Shown: piece after piece, positions 54,730 to 64,000 of the stretch | How positions within the stretch are numbered: the stretch's first letter is position 1 | Layout of the letters: each line of letters opens with the position of its first letter | Source of the DNA: Limnohabitans sp. TEGF004 | GTDB lineage: Bacteria > Pseudomonadota > Gammaproteobacteria > Burkholderiales > Burkholderiaceae_C | Length of the DNA stretch: 64,000 nucleotides | NCBI RefSeq assembly: GCF_027924965.1 | Contig: NZ_AP027056.1 | Location: forward strand, 1,612,001-1,676,000 | Reading direction: 5' to 3' | Made by a program: the position numbers and the translations under genes | The notes under the pieces: model-generated | Told to the model about the DNA's origin: nothing | Database searches by the model: none | What the model saw: the letters and a program-made list of their open reading frames with translations, nothing else

Positions 54730-55773
54730 TTGCTAGAACGCTCCCTCACTGTCGATGTGTTGAAAGTTGTAGCCGCACAGTTGATTGTGTGGCACCACTT
54801 TTCAGCCTACGGCCCGATGGCTGACACCATGACCCTCATGTGGCCACAGCTCATGGATTGGCTCTACCGCTATGCACGCTTGGCCGTGCAAGTGTTCTTG
54901 GTGGTGGGGGGCTATTTGGCCGCGCAATCGGTGATGCACAAATCTATCCAGCATCCGCTCATCAGCATCATCAAACGCTATTTGCGGCTGGTGCCGTTTT
55001 ATGTGCTTGCGCTGACTCTCATCAGCGTGGCGGTGGCGGTGTCGCGTGACAGCATCCATGCCAGTTGGCTTCCCAACGAACCTACCGTGTGGCAGTTTTT
55101 GGCACATGGTTTTTTGGTGCATGACCTCTTGGGGTTTGAGGCGCTTTCCAGCGGGGCCTGGTATGTGGCCATCGATTTCCAGCTCTACGCATTGCTGATG
55201 GTGTTGTGCCACGCTTTGCACACCGACACCAACAAGCGTCTGTCCATCACCGTGGCTTTGCTGTGCGTGGCCTCGATGTGGCAATTCAACCGTGTGGATG
55301 AGCTGGACATGTGGGCCATTTACTTTTTTGCAGCCTATGGCTTAGGCGTATTGGCGGCGTGGGCCAAGCGCTCTCCCTTTGAAGCCAGGGTGTTTGGGGT
55401 CACGGCACTGCTGACCGTGGGTGCCTTGTGGTTTGAATACCGCACGCGTTTGTCACTGGCGTTGCTCACCGCCGTGTGGCTGGTCATCAAGCCAAAAGGC
55501 ATGGTGCACTGGACGCCCATGAAACGCGTGGTGCACCGTTTGTCTAACAGTGCGTATGTGCTGTTCTTGACGCACTTTGGCGTCATCGTGTTGTTCAGCG
55601 CAATGTGGAACGAAAGCCATCTTGACAGCCCCAACACGGCCTTTGCACTGACGGGGTTTGCTTGGTTGTGCTGTGTGGGCATAGGCTTATTTCTGCATGA
55701 GAAAGTCGAGGTCCCTATTCACCACTGGGCCGCTCGCAAAACCAAGCCACTTTTTGCGCGTTTGACACGCTGA
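54730..55773 (+). CDS. Acyltransferase family 3 membrane protein
   Basis: A 347-residue protein with about ten hydrophobic segments. The N-terminal ERSLTVDVLKVVAAQLIVWHH contains the catalytic-type His pair of membrane acyltransferase 3 enzymes that O-acetylate sugars, and VFLVVGGYLAA is the usual second block. The start is a TTG with GGAATAG upstream; no ATG precedes the conserved N-terminus. The acceptor is unknown. Positioned 22 bp after tolA and convergent with the MFS gene. Confidence 0.85.
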   Translation: MLERSLTVDVLKVVAAQLIVWHHFSAYGPMADTMTLMWPQLMDWLYRYARLAVQVFLVVGGYLAAQSVMHKSIQHPLISIIKRYLRLVPFYVLALTLISVAVAVSRDSIHASWLPNEPTVWQFLAHGFLVHDLLGFEALSSGAWYVAIDFQLYALLMVLCHALHTDTNKRLSITVALLCVASMWQFNRVDELDMWAIYFFAAYGLGVLAAWAKRSPFEARVFGVTALLTVGALWFEYRTRLSLALLTAVWLVIKPKGMVHWTPMKRVVHRLSNSAYVLFLTHFGVIVLFSAMWNESHLDSPNTAFALTGFAWLCCVGIGLFLHEKVEVPIHHWAARKTKPLFARLTR

Positions 55774-55781
55774 CGACCGAT

Positions 55782-56984
55782 TCAGTGCTTGGCGTGTTGT
55801 CGCATGCATTGCCATGCACACACACAAGCCAGCGCCGCTGTGGCAATCGACACGGCATAGACCGACGACAGACCCAAAGCATCGCTTAAGGCTCCACCGC
55901 CTAAAGCACCCAAAACCCCTGGCACACCATAGCCAATCGAGGCATACAAGGCCTGCCCTCTGCCCCGCAAGCGTCCAGGAAAATGGTGCGACAACAAAGC
56001 AATGCATGCCGTGTGTTGCGTGGCAAAGGTGAGCGCATGCAACACCTGAGCAAACAGCAAGGCCCACAACCACTCGGCCGCCCATGTGGTGAGCACCATG
56101 CGCAGCACCATCGCAACGGCGCAAATGAACATCCACATCGACAAACTGAACTTGGGCAGCCAACGGCTTTGGGTGAAGAACCACACAATCTCCGCAGCCA
56201 CTGACACGGCCCACAACACACCAATCATGGTTTTGCTGTAACCCAACTCATCGAGGTAGAGCGAGAAGAACACATAAATACCAATGTGCGACAACACATG
56301 GAAAAACACCGTGGCAAAAAACCACTGCACCTGGCGTTGACGCAACACAGGCATGACGGATGGACGCACCTCGTCGTGATGCACCGCTTCTTTGCGATTG
56401 GGCAGCCACCACACGCTGAGGTTGAGCAAGACCAAGGACCCCACCGCCCACGCAGGAAAGCTCTGCATGCCCTGCACTTCAAACCACGCCCCCGCCACAA
56501 ACACCGTGACCAAAAACCCCAACGAACCCCACAAACGCACGCGACCATAGCGACGCGAATCAAAGCCTTGGTCGGTGCTGACCAAATGCGCCAAAGCGGC
56601 CTCGCTCATGGGCATCATGGCGCTGGTATGAATGAACATTAACAGCAACACCACCGCAATCCACACCACGCTGCCATCAACCAACAAGCCCGCCGAACAG
56701 ATCAACGCAGCACTGGCGCAAAAGCGCAGCAGCTTGACGCGTTCGCCGGTGTGGTCGCTCAGCCAGCCCCAGCCATAGGGAGCCAACACGCGCGTGGCCG
56801 CTTGCACCGCCGTGAGCAAACCAATGATGGTGATGGAGAAGCCCAAGTCTTTGAGCCACAACGGCAAGTACGGGTTGAAAAATCCGATGTGCGCAAAGTA
56901 GCTGGCAGACAGCGCTGCAAAAGGAAAGAGCTGAAAACGAGAAAGCGCGTTACCCGAACGCGCTTCTGAGGTGGGAGATGTCAA
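55782..56984 (-). CDS. MFS transporter (MFS_1-like)
   Basis: A 400-residue transporter with 12 predicted helices. FPFAALSASYFAHIGFFNPY and the following PLWLKDLGFSITIIG match the PPP/nucleoside-proton symporter branch (3-phenylpropionate transporter-like, HcaT type). I prefer the TTG at 56984, which clears the aroC end and has AGG nearby; ATG codons at 57050 and 57080 are in frame but lie inside aroC. Substrate unknown. Confidence 0.84.
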   Translation of the reverse strand: MTSPTSEARSGNALSRFQLFPFAALSASYFAHIGFFNPYLPLWLKDLGFSITIIGLLTAVQAATRVLAPYGWGWLSDHTGERVKLLRFCASAALICSAGLLVDGSVVWIAVVLLLMFIHTSAMMPMSEAALAHLVSTDQGFDSRRYGRVRLWGSLGFLVTVFVAGAWFEVQGMQSFPAWAVGSLVLLNLSVWWLPNRKEAVHHDEVRPSVMPVLRQRQVQWFFATVFFHVLSHIGIYVFFSLYLDELGYSKTMIGVLWAVSVAAEIVWFFTQSRWLPKFSLSMWMFICAVAMVLRMVLTTWAAEWLWALLFAQVLHALTFATQHTACIALLSHHFPGRLRGRGQALYASIGYGVPGVLGALGGGALSDALGLSSVYAVSIATAALACVCAWQCMRQHAKH

Positions 56985-57006
56985 AGCAGACCTGCGTGCA
57001 AGGCCA

Positions 57007-58104
57007 TCAGGCAATGTGACCTGGAATGGCTGGCATCGCCACTTGTACATCACCGCATTGGGCGCGGTGCAACAAGGCATGGTCCATCACCACCAAAGCC
57101 AGCAAGGCCTCAGCAATCGGCGTGGCACGGATGCCTACGCACGGGTCGTGGCGGCCCTTGGTCACCACCTCGGTGGGTTGGCTGTTTTGGTCAATTGAAT
57201 CGCGCGGGCTCAAGATCGAGCTCGTGGGCTTGATGGCAATGCTCACCTCTAGGTCTTGGCCCGTGCTGATGCCCCCCAACACGCCGCCTGAGTTGTTGGT
57301 GGCAAAGCCTTCTGGCGTGAGCGAGTCGCCATGCGTGGTGCCGCGTTGCGCCACACTGGCAAAACCAGCGCCAATCTCCACACCTTTCACAGCGTTGAGA
57401 CCCATCATGGCGTAAGCAATGTTGGCATCCAAGCGGTCGTAAATGGGTTGACCCAAGCCCACAGGCATGCCCGTGGCCACCACACGAATGCGTGCGCCGC
57501 ACGAGTCGCCCGCTTTGCGCAGGCTGTCCATGTAGTCTTCGAACGCTTGCACGTCGGCACAAGGGGCGTAAAACGGGTTATGGCCAACGTGGTCCCAGCT
57601 CTCGAAAGGAATAGGCAGCTCGCCAATTTGCGTCATGCAGCCATAAAACGTGGTGCCATATTTTTCTTTGAGCCACTTCTTGGCCACCGCACCTGCCGCC
57701 ACGGTGGGCGCTGTCAGACGTGCCGAAGAACGGCCACCACCGCGTGGGTCGCGAATGCCGAACTTTTGAAAATAGGTGTAGTCTGCATGACCCGGGCGGA
57801 AGGTTTGCAAAATGTTGCCGTAGTCTTTGCTGCGCTGGTCGGTGTTTTGAATCAACAACGCAATCGGTGTGCCTGTGGTTTTACCCTCGTACACGCCAGA
57901 CAAAATTTGCACTTGGTCGGGTTCATTGCGCTGGGTCACGTGACGGCTGGTGCCGGGGCGGCGACGGTCCAAGTCATGCTGGATGTCTGCCTCGCACAGA
58001 GACATGCCCGGAGGGCAACCATCAATCACGCAGCCAATGGCTGGGCCGTGGGATTCACCAAAGTTGGTGACGCTAAAAAGGGTTCCGAAGGTATTGCCGC
58101 TCAT
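57007..58104 (-). CDS. aroC: Chorismate synthase
   Basis: Final enzyme of the shikimate pathway, needing reduced FMN; 365 residues. Signatures: [20 protein letters not shown] at the start, [38 protein letters not shown] and [11 protein letters not shown]. Probably cotranscribed with the downstream MFS gene. Confidence 0.97.
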   Translation of the reverse strand: MSGNTFGTLFSVTNFGESHGPAIGCVIDGCPPGMSLCEADIQHDLDRRRPGTSRHVTQRNEPDQVQILSGVYEGKTTGTPIALLIQNTDQRSKDYGNILQTFRPGHADYTYFQKFGIRDPRGGGRSSARLTAPTVAAGAVAKKWLKEKYGTTFYGCMTQIGELPIPFESWDHVGHNPFYAPCADVQAFEDYMDSLRKAGDSCGARIRVVATGMPVGLGQPIYDRLDANIAYAMMGLNAVKGVEIGAGFASVAQRGTTHGDSLTPEGFATNNSGGVLGGISTGQDLEVSIAIKPTSSILSPRDSIDQNSQPTEVVTKGRHDPCVGIRATPIAEALLALVVMDHALLHRAQCGDVQVAMPAIPGHIA

Positions 58105-58141
58105 GGGCTGAGATTATCCCACCACCATGAAGGCTTCTTGC

Positions 58142-58609
58142 TTAGGGGTGTTCAGGCTCAGGCGTGCCGCTGGGCCAGTCTTTGATGTAGGCCTTGAGCA
58201 TTTGATTTTCAAAGTTTTGGCTGTCCACCACAGACTTGGCCACGTCATAAAAGCTGATGACGCCTTGCAACACCCGGTTGTCCAAAATCGGGATGTAACG
58301 CGCATGGCTACCCAACATCATGCGGCGCACCTCATCAATGCTGGTGTCTGTCGAACAGGTGAGTGGGTTGGTTTCCATCGCATGGCGAACCGTCAAACCT
58401 TCTAACTTGCCACCATGGCGACTGAGGGTTTGGATGACCTCTCGAAACGAAAGCACCCCGACCAACTCGCCGCCCTCCATGACCAGCAAGGAACCCATGT
58501 CTTTTTCTGCCATGATATTCACGGCTGAGTCCAGCGGCTCCATAGGTCCGATGGTGAACAAGGTGCCGCCGCTTTGGCCTTTGACGCGCAGAATATCGCT
58601 GACTTTCAT
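58142..58609 (-). CDS. Tandem CBS-domain protein
   Basis: A 155-residue protein made of two CBS domains (about 10-65 and 78-135: DMGSLLVMEGGELVGVLSFR and GSHARYIPILDNRVLQGVIS). Such stand-alone pairs bind adenosine nucleotides and regulate partners; none is identifiable here. A GGGGGAG ribosome site decides the ATG at 58609. It is divergent from metY and 37 bp upstream of aroC. Confidence 0.9.
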   Translation of the reverse strand: MKVSDILRVKGQSGGTLFTIGPMEPLDSAVNIMAEKDMGSLLVMEGGELVGVLSFREVIQTLSRHGGKLEGLTVRHAMETNPLTCSTDTSIDEVRRMMLGSHARYIPILDNRVLQGVISFYDVAKSVVDSQNFENQMLKAYIKDWPSGTPEPEHP

Positions 58610-58686
58610 GGTTTTTCTCCCCCAGTGAGGTTTTGAATATAGCCCACAATGAGGAACGAATTTCTGACAAAGCACCCGAGGAAACC

Positions 58687-59997
58687 ATGCCCGGCTACAA
58701 CGACCCCAGTTTTGACACGCTCGCCTTGCACGCAGGTGCGGCACCCGACCCCGCCACAGGCGCACGCGCTGTGCCCATCCACCTGAGCACCTCGTTTGTG
58801 TTTGAGTCCAGCGACCATGCCGCCTCGTTGTTCAACCTCGAACGCGCAGGCCATGTGTACAGCCGCATCAGCAACCCCACCAACGCGGTCTTAGAACAGC
58901 GCGTGGCAGCTTTAGAGGGTGGCATCGGGGCCATCACCACCGCCAGCGGGCAAGCAGCGCTGCACTTGACGATTGCCACACTCATGGGCGCAGGCTCGCA
59001 CATCATCGCCAGCACGGCGTTGTACGGCGGCTCACACAACCTGTTGCACTACACGCTGAGTCGCTTTGGCATTGACACCACATTCGTCAGCCCCAACGAC
59101 ATCGATGCGTGGCGCGCGGCTGTGCGCCCCAACACCAAATTATTTTTTGGCGAAACGGTGGGCAACCCTGGCTTGGATGTGTTGGACATTCCGACCATCT
59201 CTGCCATCGCCCACGAAGCGGGTGTGCCTCTGTTGGTGGACAGCACACTCACCACGCCTTACTTGGTCAAACCATTCGAGCTAGGCGCTGACTTGGTGTA
59301 CCACTCAGCCACCAAATTTCTCAGCGGCCACGGCACCGTGATTGGCGGCATCGTGGTGGATGGCGGCAGTTTTGATTGGGAGAAAAGTGGCAAGTTCCCA
59401 GAGCTGACGCAAAGTTACGAAGGCTTTCACAACATGGTGTTCAGCGAAGAAAGCACGGTTGGTGCATTCTTGCTGCGCGCTCGCCGCGAAGGCCTGCGCG
59501 ACTTTGGCGCATGCCTGAGCCCGCACAGCGCGTGGCTGATTTTGCAAGGCATCGAAACCCTCTCTTTGCGCATGGACCGCCACATGGCCAACACCGAAAA
59601 AGTGGTGCAGTTCTTAGCAAGCCATCCGCTGGTCAGCCGTGTGGGGCATCCGCTCATCGAAAGCCACCCCAGCCACGCGTTGGCTGAAAAACTGTTGCGC
59701 TTTGGCGCACGCGGCGCGGGCTCGGTGTTCAGCTTTGACATCCAAGGCTCACGCGAGCAAGGCAAGGCCTTCATCGAAGCTCTGAAAATTTTCAGCCACT
59801 TGGCCAATGTGGGCGACTGCCGCAGCTTGGTCATTCACCCCGCCAGCACCACGCACTTCCGCATGAGTGATGAAGCCTTGGCAGGCGCCGGCATTGGGCC
59901 AGGCACCATTCGTTTGTCCATCGGACTTGAAGACTCTGCTGATTTGATTGACGATTTGAAGCGCGCCCTGAAAGCCGCAGAGAAGGCAGGTGCGTGA
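58687..59997 (+). CDS. metY: O-acetyl/O-succinylhomoserine sulfhydrylase
   Basis: Cys/Met-metabolism PLP enzyme, 436 residues, making homocysteine directly from an acylated homoserine and sulfide. The N-terminal FDTLALHAGAAPDPATGARA, the block YSRISNPTNAVLEQRVAALE, and the PLP lysine in HSATKFLSGHGT are diagnostic. The length favours the O-acetylhomoserine (MetY) type over MetZ, but this is not certain. GAGGAAA precedes the ATG. Coupled by TGATG to the hydrolase gene. Confidence 0.93.
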   Translation: MPGYNDPSFDTLALHAGAAPDPATGARAVPIHLSTSFVFESSDHAASLFNLERAGHVYSRISNPTNAVLEQRVAALEGGIGAITTASGQAALHLTIATLMGAGSHIIASTALYGGSHNLLHYTLSRFGIDTTFVSPNDIDAWRAAVRPNTKLFFGETVGNPGLDVLDIPTISAIAHEAGVPLLVDSTLTTPYLVKPFELGADLVYHSATKFLSGHGTVIGGIVVDGGSFDWEKSGKFPELTQSYEGFHNMVFSEESTVGAFLLRARREGLRDFGACLSPHSAWLILQGIETLSLRMDRHMANTEKVVQFLASHPLVSRVGHPLIESHPSHALAEKLLRFGARGAGSVFSFDIQGSREQGKAFIEALKIFSHLANVGDCRSLVIHPASTTHFRMSDEALAGAGIGPGTIRLSIGLEDSADLIDDLKRALKAAEKAGA

Positions 59998-60836
59998 TGA
60001 AGTTAACTTTAAAAACCGCCGCAGGTCACGACTACGAAGCCTATGCCTACACAGGCGGCAAAGCATTTGATGCGACCAAGCCCACGCTGGTGTTCATCCA
60101 CGGCGTGCTCAACGACCACAGCGTGTGGATTTTGCAAACGCGCTACCTCGCACACCACGGCTTCAATGTGCTCGCGGTCGACTTGCCCGGTCACGGGCGC
60201 AGTGGCGGCGACGCCCCCGCGAGTGTGGAAGAAGCCGCGCAATTCATCGAAGCGTTGCTAGATGCTGCAGGCGTTCGCCAAGCGGGCTTGGTGGGCCACA
60301 GCTGGGGCTCGTTGATTGCACTGGAAACAGCCGCGCGGTTGAAAGACCGCATCACGCACTTGGCGTTGGTGGGCACGGCCTTCCCCATGAAGGTGTCGCC
60401 CGCTTTGATTGAGGCGTCGTTGAACGAGCCCATGAAAGCGTTGCAAATGGTGAATGTGTTTTCACGCGCCACGTTGGCCGCGCCCCCCTCGGCGCTGGGG
60501 CCTGGTACATGGGTGTATGGCGCGTCCATGGCGTTGGGGCGACGCGTGTTGGCCAGCAACACGCAGGTCAACATCTTTCACCGAGGCTTTGTGGCGTGTG
60601 ACAGCTATGCCAACGGCTTAGAAGCCATGGCGGCCGTGACTTGCCCTGTGCTGTTTGTGTTGGGTGAGGCCGACCAGATGACGCCCCCACGCGCCGCCAA
60701 GAGTTTGACAGACCAAGCCAAAGCCCATGGCAAAACGTTCACGGTAGCGAAGGTGCCGATGGGTCATCACCAAATGAGTGAATCGCCTGAAGAAACCTTA
60801 GATGCGTTGAAAGCGTTTTTAGGCTTGAGGTCTTAA
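59997..60836 (+). CDS. Alpha/beta-fold hydrolase
   Basis: A 279-residue hydrolase with oxyanion-hole FIHGVLNDHSVW, nucleophile Ser in LVGHSWGSLIALE, acid Asp in VLGEADQMTPP and His in PMGHHQMSESP. Substrate unknown; the coupling to metY suggests a linked role in sulfur or methionine metabolism. A GTG three bases upstream is an alternative start. Confidence 0.88.
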   Translation: MKLTLKTAAGHDYEAYAYTGGKAFDATKPTLVFIHGVLNDHSVWILQTRYLAHHGFNVLAVDLPGHGRSGGDAPASVEEAAQFIEALLDAAGVRQAGLVGHSWGSLIALETAARLKDRITHLALVGTAFPMKVSPALIEASLNEPMKALQMVNVFSRATLAAPPSALGPGTWVYGASMALGRRVLASNTQVNIFHRGFVACDSYANGLEAMAAVTCPVLFVLGEADQMTPPRAAKSLTDQAKAHGKTFTVAKVPMGHHQMSESPEETLDALKAFLGLRS

Positions 60837-60838
60837 GC

Positions 60839-62071
60839 TCACAGCACATCGCGCAAGCGCAGGTCTTGCCATTTCATCCACAGCCCTTCAGCCTCCGGGC
60901 TACGCACCAACAGCAAGCGCTCCATGAGTGGCGCTAAGGGTGTGCGATGCGGGTCCGCCAACATCACATAGCGTGCTTCTTTGACGTGGGTTTGGCGGGC
61001 ATCGACCGACTCGCTCAAACGGGCAATCCAATCTAGGTCTACCAAGGCAGCTAAGACGTCTTCAATCTGCAAAGGGTCCAGGGCAAGGTCTTCGCACAAA
61101 GTGCTCATGCTCGCCCCGTGTTCGTCCGTGTTGCGCGCCACTTGCAAGCGTTGCAGCACTTCAAGCGCCAACTGAAAACGCCAACCCACGCTGCGTCCGT
61201 CACGAGAAATGCCACCCAACAAACTGGGTAAATTGGCCACCAACACCGCGCCGATCAACACGATGGACCATGCCAAATAGATCCAGACCAACAAAATTGG
61301 CACGGTGGCAAATGCGCCGTACACCACCGAATACGTGGGCATTTGACCAAAGTAATAGGCCAGCACTTTGCGCGCCACTTCGGTGGCCGCCGCCACCCAC
61401 ACGCCGCCGACCAAGGCATGGCTCCAGCGCACTTGGGTGTATGGCACAAAACGGTAAAGCGCACTCACCGCCCAAGCCAATAAGAAAAATTCCAACAGAC
61501 TGAACACCCAGCGTAAATTGCCGGCCATGTCTGGAACCACGCCACGCGATGCCGCCACAAACTGCGACATCATCACCAAGCTTGCGCCCATGAGTAATGG
61601 GCCCAATGTGATGGCGGTCCAGTACAACAGCATGCTGTGCACCAGAGGACGGCGTTTACGCACCCGCCAAATGGCGTTGAGCGTGCGGTCAATCGTGAAC
61701 ACCAACGCCAATGCTGAGAACAACAAGGCCGCCACACCCGCAGCCCCCAAGCGGCTGGCTTTGCTAGCGAACTGGGTCAGATAACCCAACACTTGGCGCG
61801 AAATGTTGTCGGGCACCAAGCTCTCTATCAAACGCTTTTGCAGCACGGTTTGAAAATCAGCAAACATAGGAAACACGGTCAGCACCGCCAATGCCACCGT
61901 GACCATTGGCACCAAAGCAATGGTGGTGGTGAAGGTCAAGCTGCCCGCGGTCTGGCCTAAGCGGTCATCGCGAAAACGCTGACGCAAAGTGCGGGCGGTG
62001 TTGCGCCAAGGGAATCGTGCGAGGCGGTCAAAAAAGTTCTGGAGTTGCGGGACAATCATGGTCTGAATCAT
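60839..62071 (-). CDS. YihY/BrkB-family inner-membrane protein
   Basis: A 410-residue protein. Residues about 1-280 hold six transmembrane helices of the YihY/virulence-factor-BrkB family, with RFRDDRLGQTAGSLTFTTTI near the N-terminus. The C-terminal 130 residues are soluble and winged-helix-like (STLCEDLALDPLQIEDVLAA). Function is not established; earlier claims that the family is RNase BN are wrong. I chose the ATG at 62071; 62059 is also possible. Convergent with the hydrolase gene at 2 bp and divergent from DUF2069 at 10 bp. Confidence 0.88.
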   Translation of the reverse strand: MIQTMIVPQLQNFFDRLARFPWRNTARTLRQRFRDDRLGQTAGSLTFTTTIALVPMVTVALAVLTVFPMFADFQTVLQKRLIESLVPDNISRQVLGYLTQFASKASRLGAAGVAALLFSALALVFTIDRTLNAIWRVRKRRPLVHSMLLYWTAITLGPLLMGASLVMMSQFVAASRGVVPDMAGNLRWVFSLLEFFLLAWAVSALYRFVPYTQVRWSHALVGGVWVAAATEVARKVLAYYFGQMPTYSVVYGAFATVPILLVWIYLAWSIVLIGAVLVANLPSLLGGISRDGRSVGWRFQLALEVLQRLQVARNTDEHGASMSTLCEDLALDPLQIEDVLAALVDLDWIARLSESVDARQTHVKEARYVMLADPHRTPLAPLMERLLLVRSPEAEGLWMKWQDLRLRDVL

Positions 62072-62081
62072 CCCACTTTCT

Positions 62082-62510
62082 ATGCACAACTCCACCCTCG
62101 CCCCCCAAGAAAATTCATTGCGTCACGTGACGCTCACCCGCTTGCTCGCCGTGAGCAGCCTGATGGGCCTCATCGTGCTGGGCTTGGCTTGGGAGCTGTG
62201 GCTGGCACCTTTGCGTCCTGGCGGCACACTCTTGGCACTGAAAGTGTTGCCATTGTGTTTTCCGCTCACAGGTTTGCTCAAAAACCGCATGTACACCTAC
62301 CGCTGGCTGAGCCTGTTAATTTGGCTGTACTTCACAGAGGGTGTCGTGCGTGCGTGGGGCGATGCAGCACCCAGCAACTATTTCGCGATGGTGGAAGTGC
62401 TCTTATGCATCGTACTGTTTGCAGCTTGTGCTTTTCATGTGCGCCTACGTTTGAAGCACGCCAAAGCCAACCCCCTCGCCGAACAAGTCGACGCTTCAAT
62501 TAAAAATTAA
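62082..62510 (+). CDS. DUF2069 membrane protein
   Basis: A 142-residue protein with four transmembrane segments. The stretch LALKVLPLCFPLTGLLKNRM followed by YTYRWLSLLIWLYFTEGVVR is the DUF2069 signature. Function unknown. Follows a divergent YihY gene and precedes the FAD oxidase by 9 bp. Confidence 0.86.
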   Translation: MHNSTLAPQENSLRHVTLTRLLAVSSLMGLIVLGLAWELWLAPLRPGGTLLALKVLPLCFPLTGLLKNRMYTYRWLSLLIWLYFTEGVVRAWGDAAPSNYFAMVEVLLCIVLFAACAFHVRLRLKHAKANPLAEQVDASIKN

Positions 62511-62519
62511 AAGCCCGCC

Positions 62520-63944
62520 ATGCCCAATACCGCTTCGTTTGATTTGTTAAACAAACTGCGCCAGCTGCTGGGCAACGCTCATGTGTTGATCGAGGGTGAC
62601 TTATCGGCCTACGAACAAGATTGGCGCAAACGCACGCATGGCAAAGCCTTGGCCGTTGTTCGCCCCGCCAACACCCAGCAAGTGGCGGATGTGGTCAAAG
62701 CCTGTGCCCAAGCGGGCGTGAGCATCGTGCCGCAAGGCGGTAACACCGGCTTGGTCGTCGGCGGCATTCCAGATGACACAGGCACACAAGTGTTGTTGAG
62801 CCTGCAGCGCATGCATGCGGTACGTGCGATAGATGCGGACAACCTCACCATCACGGTCGAGGCCGGTTGTGTTTTACAAAATCTTCAGCAAGCCGCTGAA
62901 CAAGCGGGCTTCTTGTTTCCTCTGAGTTTGGGCGCCGAAGGCAGTTGCACCATAGGCGGCAACTTGGCCACCAACGCAGGCGGCACACAGGTGGTGCGTT
63001 ATGGCAACACGCGCGACTTGTGCTTGGGGCTTGAAGTCGTCACCGCGCAAGGCGAGGTCATGCACAGCTTGAGCGGCCTGCGCAAAGACAACACGGGCTA
63101 CGACTTGCGCAATCTGATGATTGGCAGCGAAGGCACGCTAGGCATCATCACCGCCGCCACCATGAAGCTCTACCCCATGCCAACCGTCAGCCTGACCGCT
63201 TGGGCTGCTGTGCCGTCAGTCGCACATGCCGTCAAGCTATTGAGCTTGGCGCACCAGCACTTAGGAGCAGGCTTGACTGGCTTCGAAATGATGGGGCAAT
63301 TTGCGCTGAGCTTGGTCGACAAGCACTACCCTCAACTGCGCGTGCCTTTGTGGCAAGAGTCTCCCTACTGCGTGCTGCTGGAAAACTCCGACAGCGAGTC
63401 CGAAGCCCATGCCCGCGCACGGTTTGAGCATTTGCTAGAAGTCGCTTTTGAAGCGGGTTGTGTAAGCGATGCCGTGGTGGCAGAAAACCTCGGTCAAGCC
63501 CGCAACCTTTGGCACATCCGCGAGAGCATCACCCTCGCCCAAGCTGAAGAAGGGCTGAACATCAAGCACGATATTTCTGTGCCCATTTCATCTATTCCAG
63601 CGTTTGTGGCAGAAACCGATGCATTGCTGACGCGAGAAATTGTAGGCGTGCGTTTGGTGAACTTTGGGCACTTGGGTGATGGCAATTTGCACTACAACGT
63701 ACAAGCCCCCGAGAACTGCGACACACGCGCTTTTTTGCACGAGAACGAAGACCGTGTGAACACGTTGGTCTATCAATCCGTGAAGCGTTTTGGTGGATCT
63801 ATTTCTGCCGAACACGGCGTGGGCAGCATGAAGGTAGACAGCTTGCCAGATTACAAAGACCCTGTGGCTTTGGCCTTGATGCAGCAAGTCAAGCGTGCGC
63901 TTGACCCGCAAGGCTTACTCAACCCGGGCCGTGTCGTTCGCTAA
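62520..63944 (+). CDS. FAD-linked 2-hydroxyacid oxidase/dehydrogenase
   Basis: A 474-residue flavoenzyme of the FAD-binding-4 plus FAD-oxidase-C type, like D-lactate dehydrogenase, GlcD and D-2-hydroxyglutarate dehydrogenase. The FAD-binding part has VPQGGNTGLVVGG and GGNLATNAGGTQVVRYGN; the C-terminal part has the metal/substrate motif NFGHLGDGNLHYNV and SAEHGVG. Best guess is a D-2-hydroxyacid dehydrogenase; the exact substrate is undecided. Confidence 0.9.
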   Translation: MPNTASFDLLNKLRQLLGNAHVLIEGDLSAYEQDWRKRTHGKALAVVRPANTQQVADVVKACAQAGVSIVPQGGNTGLVVGGIPDDTGTQVLLSLQRMHAVRAIDADNLTITVEAGCVLQNLQQAAEQAGFLFPLSLGAEGSCTIGGNLATNAGGTQVVRYGNTRDLCLGLEVVTAQGEVMHSLSGLRKDNTGYDLRNLMIGSEGTLGIITAATMKLYPMPTVSLTAWAAVPSVAHAVKLLSLAHQHLGAGLTGFEMMGQFALSLVDKHYPQLRVPLWQESPYCVLLENSDSESEAHARARFEHLLEVAFEAGCVSDAVVAENLGQARNLWHIRESITLAQAEEGLNIKHDISVPISSIPAFVAETDALLTREIVGVRLVNFGHLGDGNLHYNVQAPENCDTRAFLHENEDRVNTLVYQSVKRFGGSISAEHGVGSMKVDSLPDYKDPVALALMQQVKRALDPQGLLNPGRVVR

Positions 63945-64000
63945 AGCTTGGCGCGCAGGTGCGGGGAGATCCATGCCGATCAGCATGTCGATCAACTCAG
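63915..64000 (-). CDS. Partial unknown protein, C-terminal end at right edge
   Basis: A minus-strand frame is open from the right edge to a TAA at 63915-63917 and would end the protein with ELIDMLIGMDLPAPARQA and LANDTARVE. It overlaps the oxidase 3' end by 30 bp. The composition looks protein-like, but 28 codons are too few to name a family. Confidence 0.4.
   Translation of the reverse strand, partial: ELIDMLIGMDLPAPARQALANDTARVE

Overview
The window is an ordinary-looking chromosomal segment of a betaproteobacterium of the order Burkholderiales, most likely family Comamonadaceae (Limnohabitans- or Rhodoferax-like; this placement is an inference from gene order and protein flavour, not from a search). 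It is densely coded, with many ATGA, TTGA and TGATG start/stop overlaps, and I see no phage, insertion sequence, integrase or CRISPR array. Coordinates given for genes use the start codon I consider most likely; where this differs from the longest open frame the entry says why.

Layout. 1-5.3 kb (minus strand): the protein quality-control operon tig-clpP-clpX-lon, with tRNA-Leu(TAG) upstream; lon runs off the left edge. 5.4-9.6 kb: an RND efflux pair (permease plus lipoprotein adaptor). 9.7-14.4 kb: hpnC-hpnD-hpnE (squalene synthesis), a HAD phosphatase and hemH. 14.5-17.1 kb (minus): a cell-shape cluster of bactofilin, M23 peptidase, bactofilin and a RodZ-like HTH membrane protein. 17.4-22.5 kb: aroE followed by a response regulator, a LysM/FecR secreted protein and a CHASE2 sensor kinase. 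22.5-29.7 kb: the accessory-looking part, with two small secreted four-cysteine proteins around a subtilisin-like protease, a degenerate EAL-domain membrane protein, a second paralogous subtilase, a membrane-anchored spermidine-synthase-like protein, and a TetR regulator divergent from a MASE1-like membrane protein. It ends at tRNA-Ser(GCT).

30-41 kb: lysC, tilS, accA, a DNA glycosylase and cysS on the minus strand; a TPR protein, two cyclophilins and lpxH on the plus strand; a large DUF349 protein. 41-52 kb: a lytic transglycosylase, a ZTP riboswitch with glyA, a 400-bp intergenic region holding two very unusual stem-loops, nrdR, a five-gene minor-pilin operon, then ribD-ribE-ribBA-ribH-nusB and an aminotransferase. 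52-64 kb: ybgC-tolQ-tolR-tolA, an acyltransferase, an MFS transporter, aroC, a CBS protein, metY with an alpha/beta hydrolase, a YihY-like membrane protein, DUF2069 and an FAD-linked 2-hydroxyacid oxidase.

The strongest candidates for something undescribed are: (1) the pair of inverted stem-loops at 43251-43500, whose 28-nt loops are nearly identical although their 20-bp stems are unrelated but fully complementary; (2) the secreted small-protein/subtilase/small-protein triad at 22515-24522 with a second subtilase nearby, directly behind a CHASE2/FecR two-component operon; and (3) the TetR/MASE1-like pair with a perfect 16-bp palindrome abutting the start codon. A ZTP riboswitch before glyA is not new as a class but is clear here.
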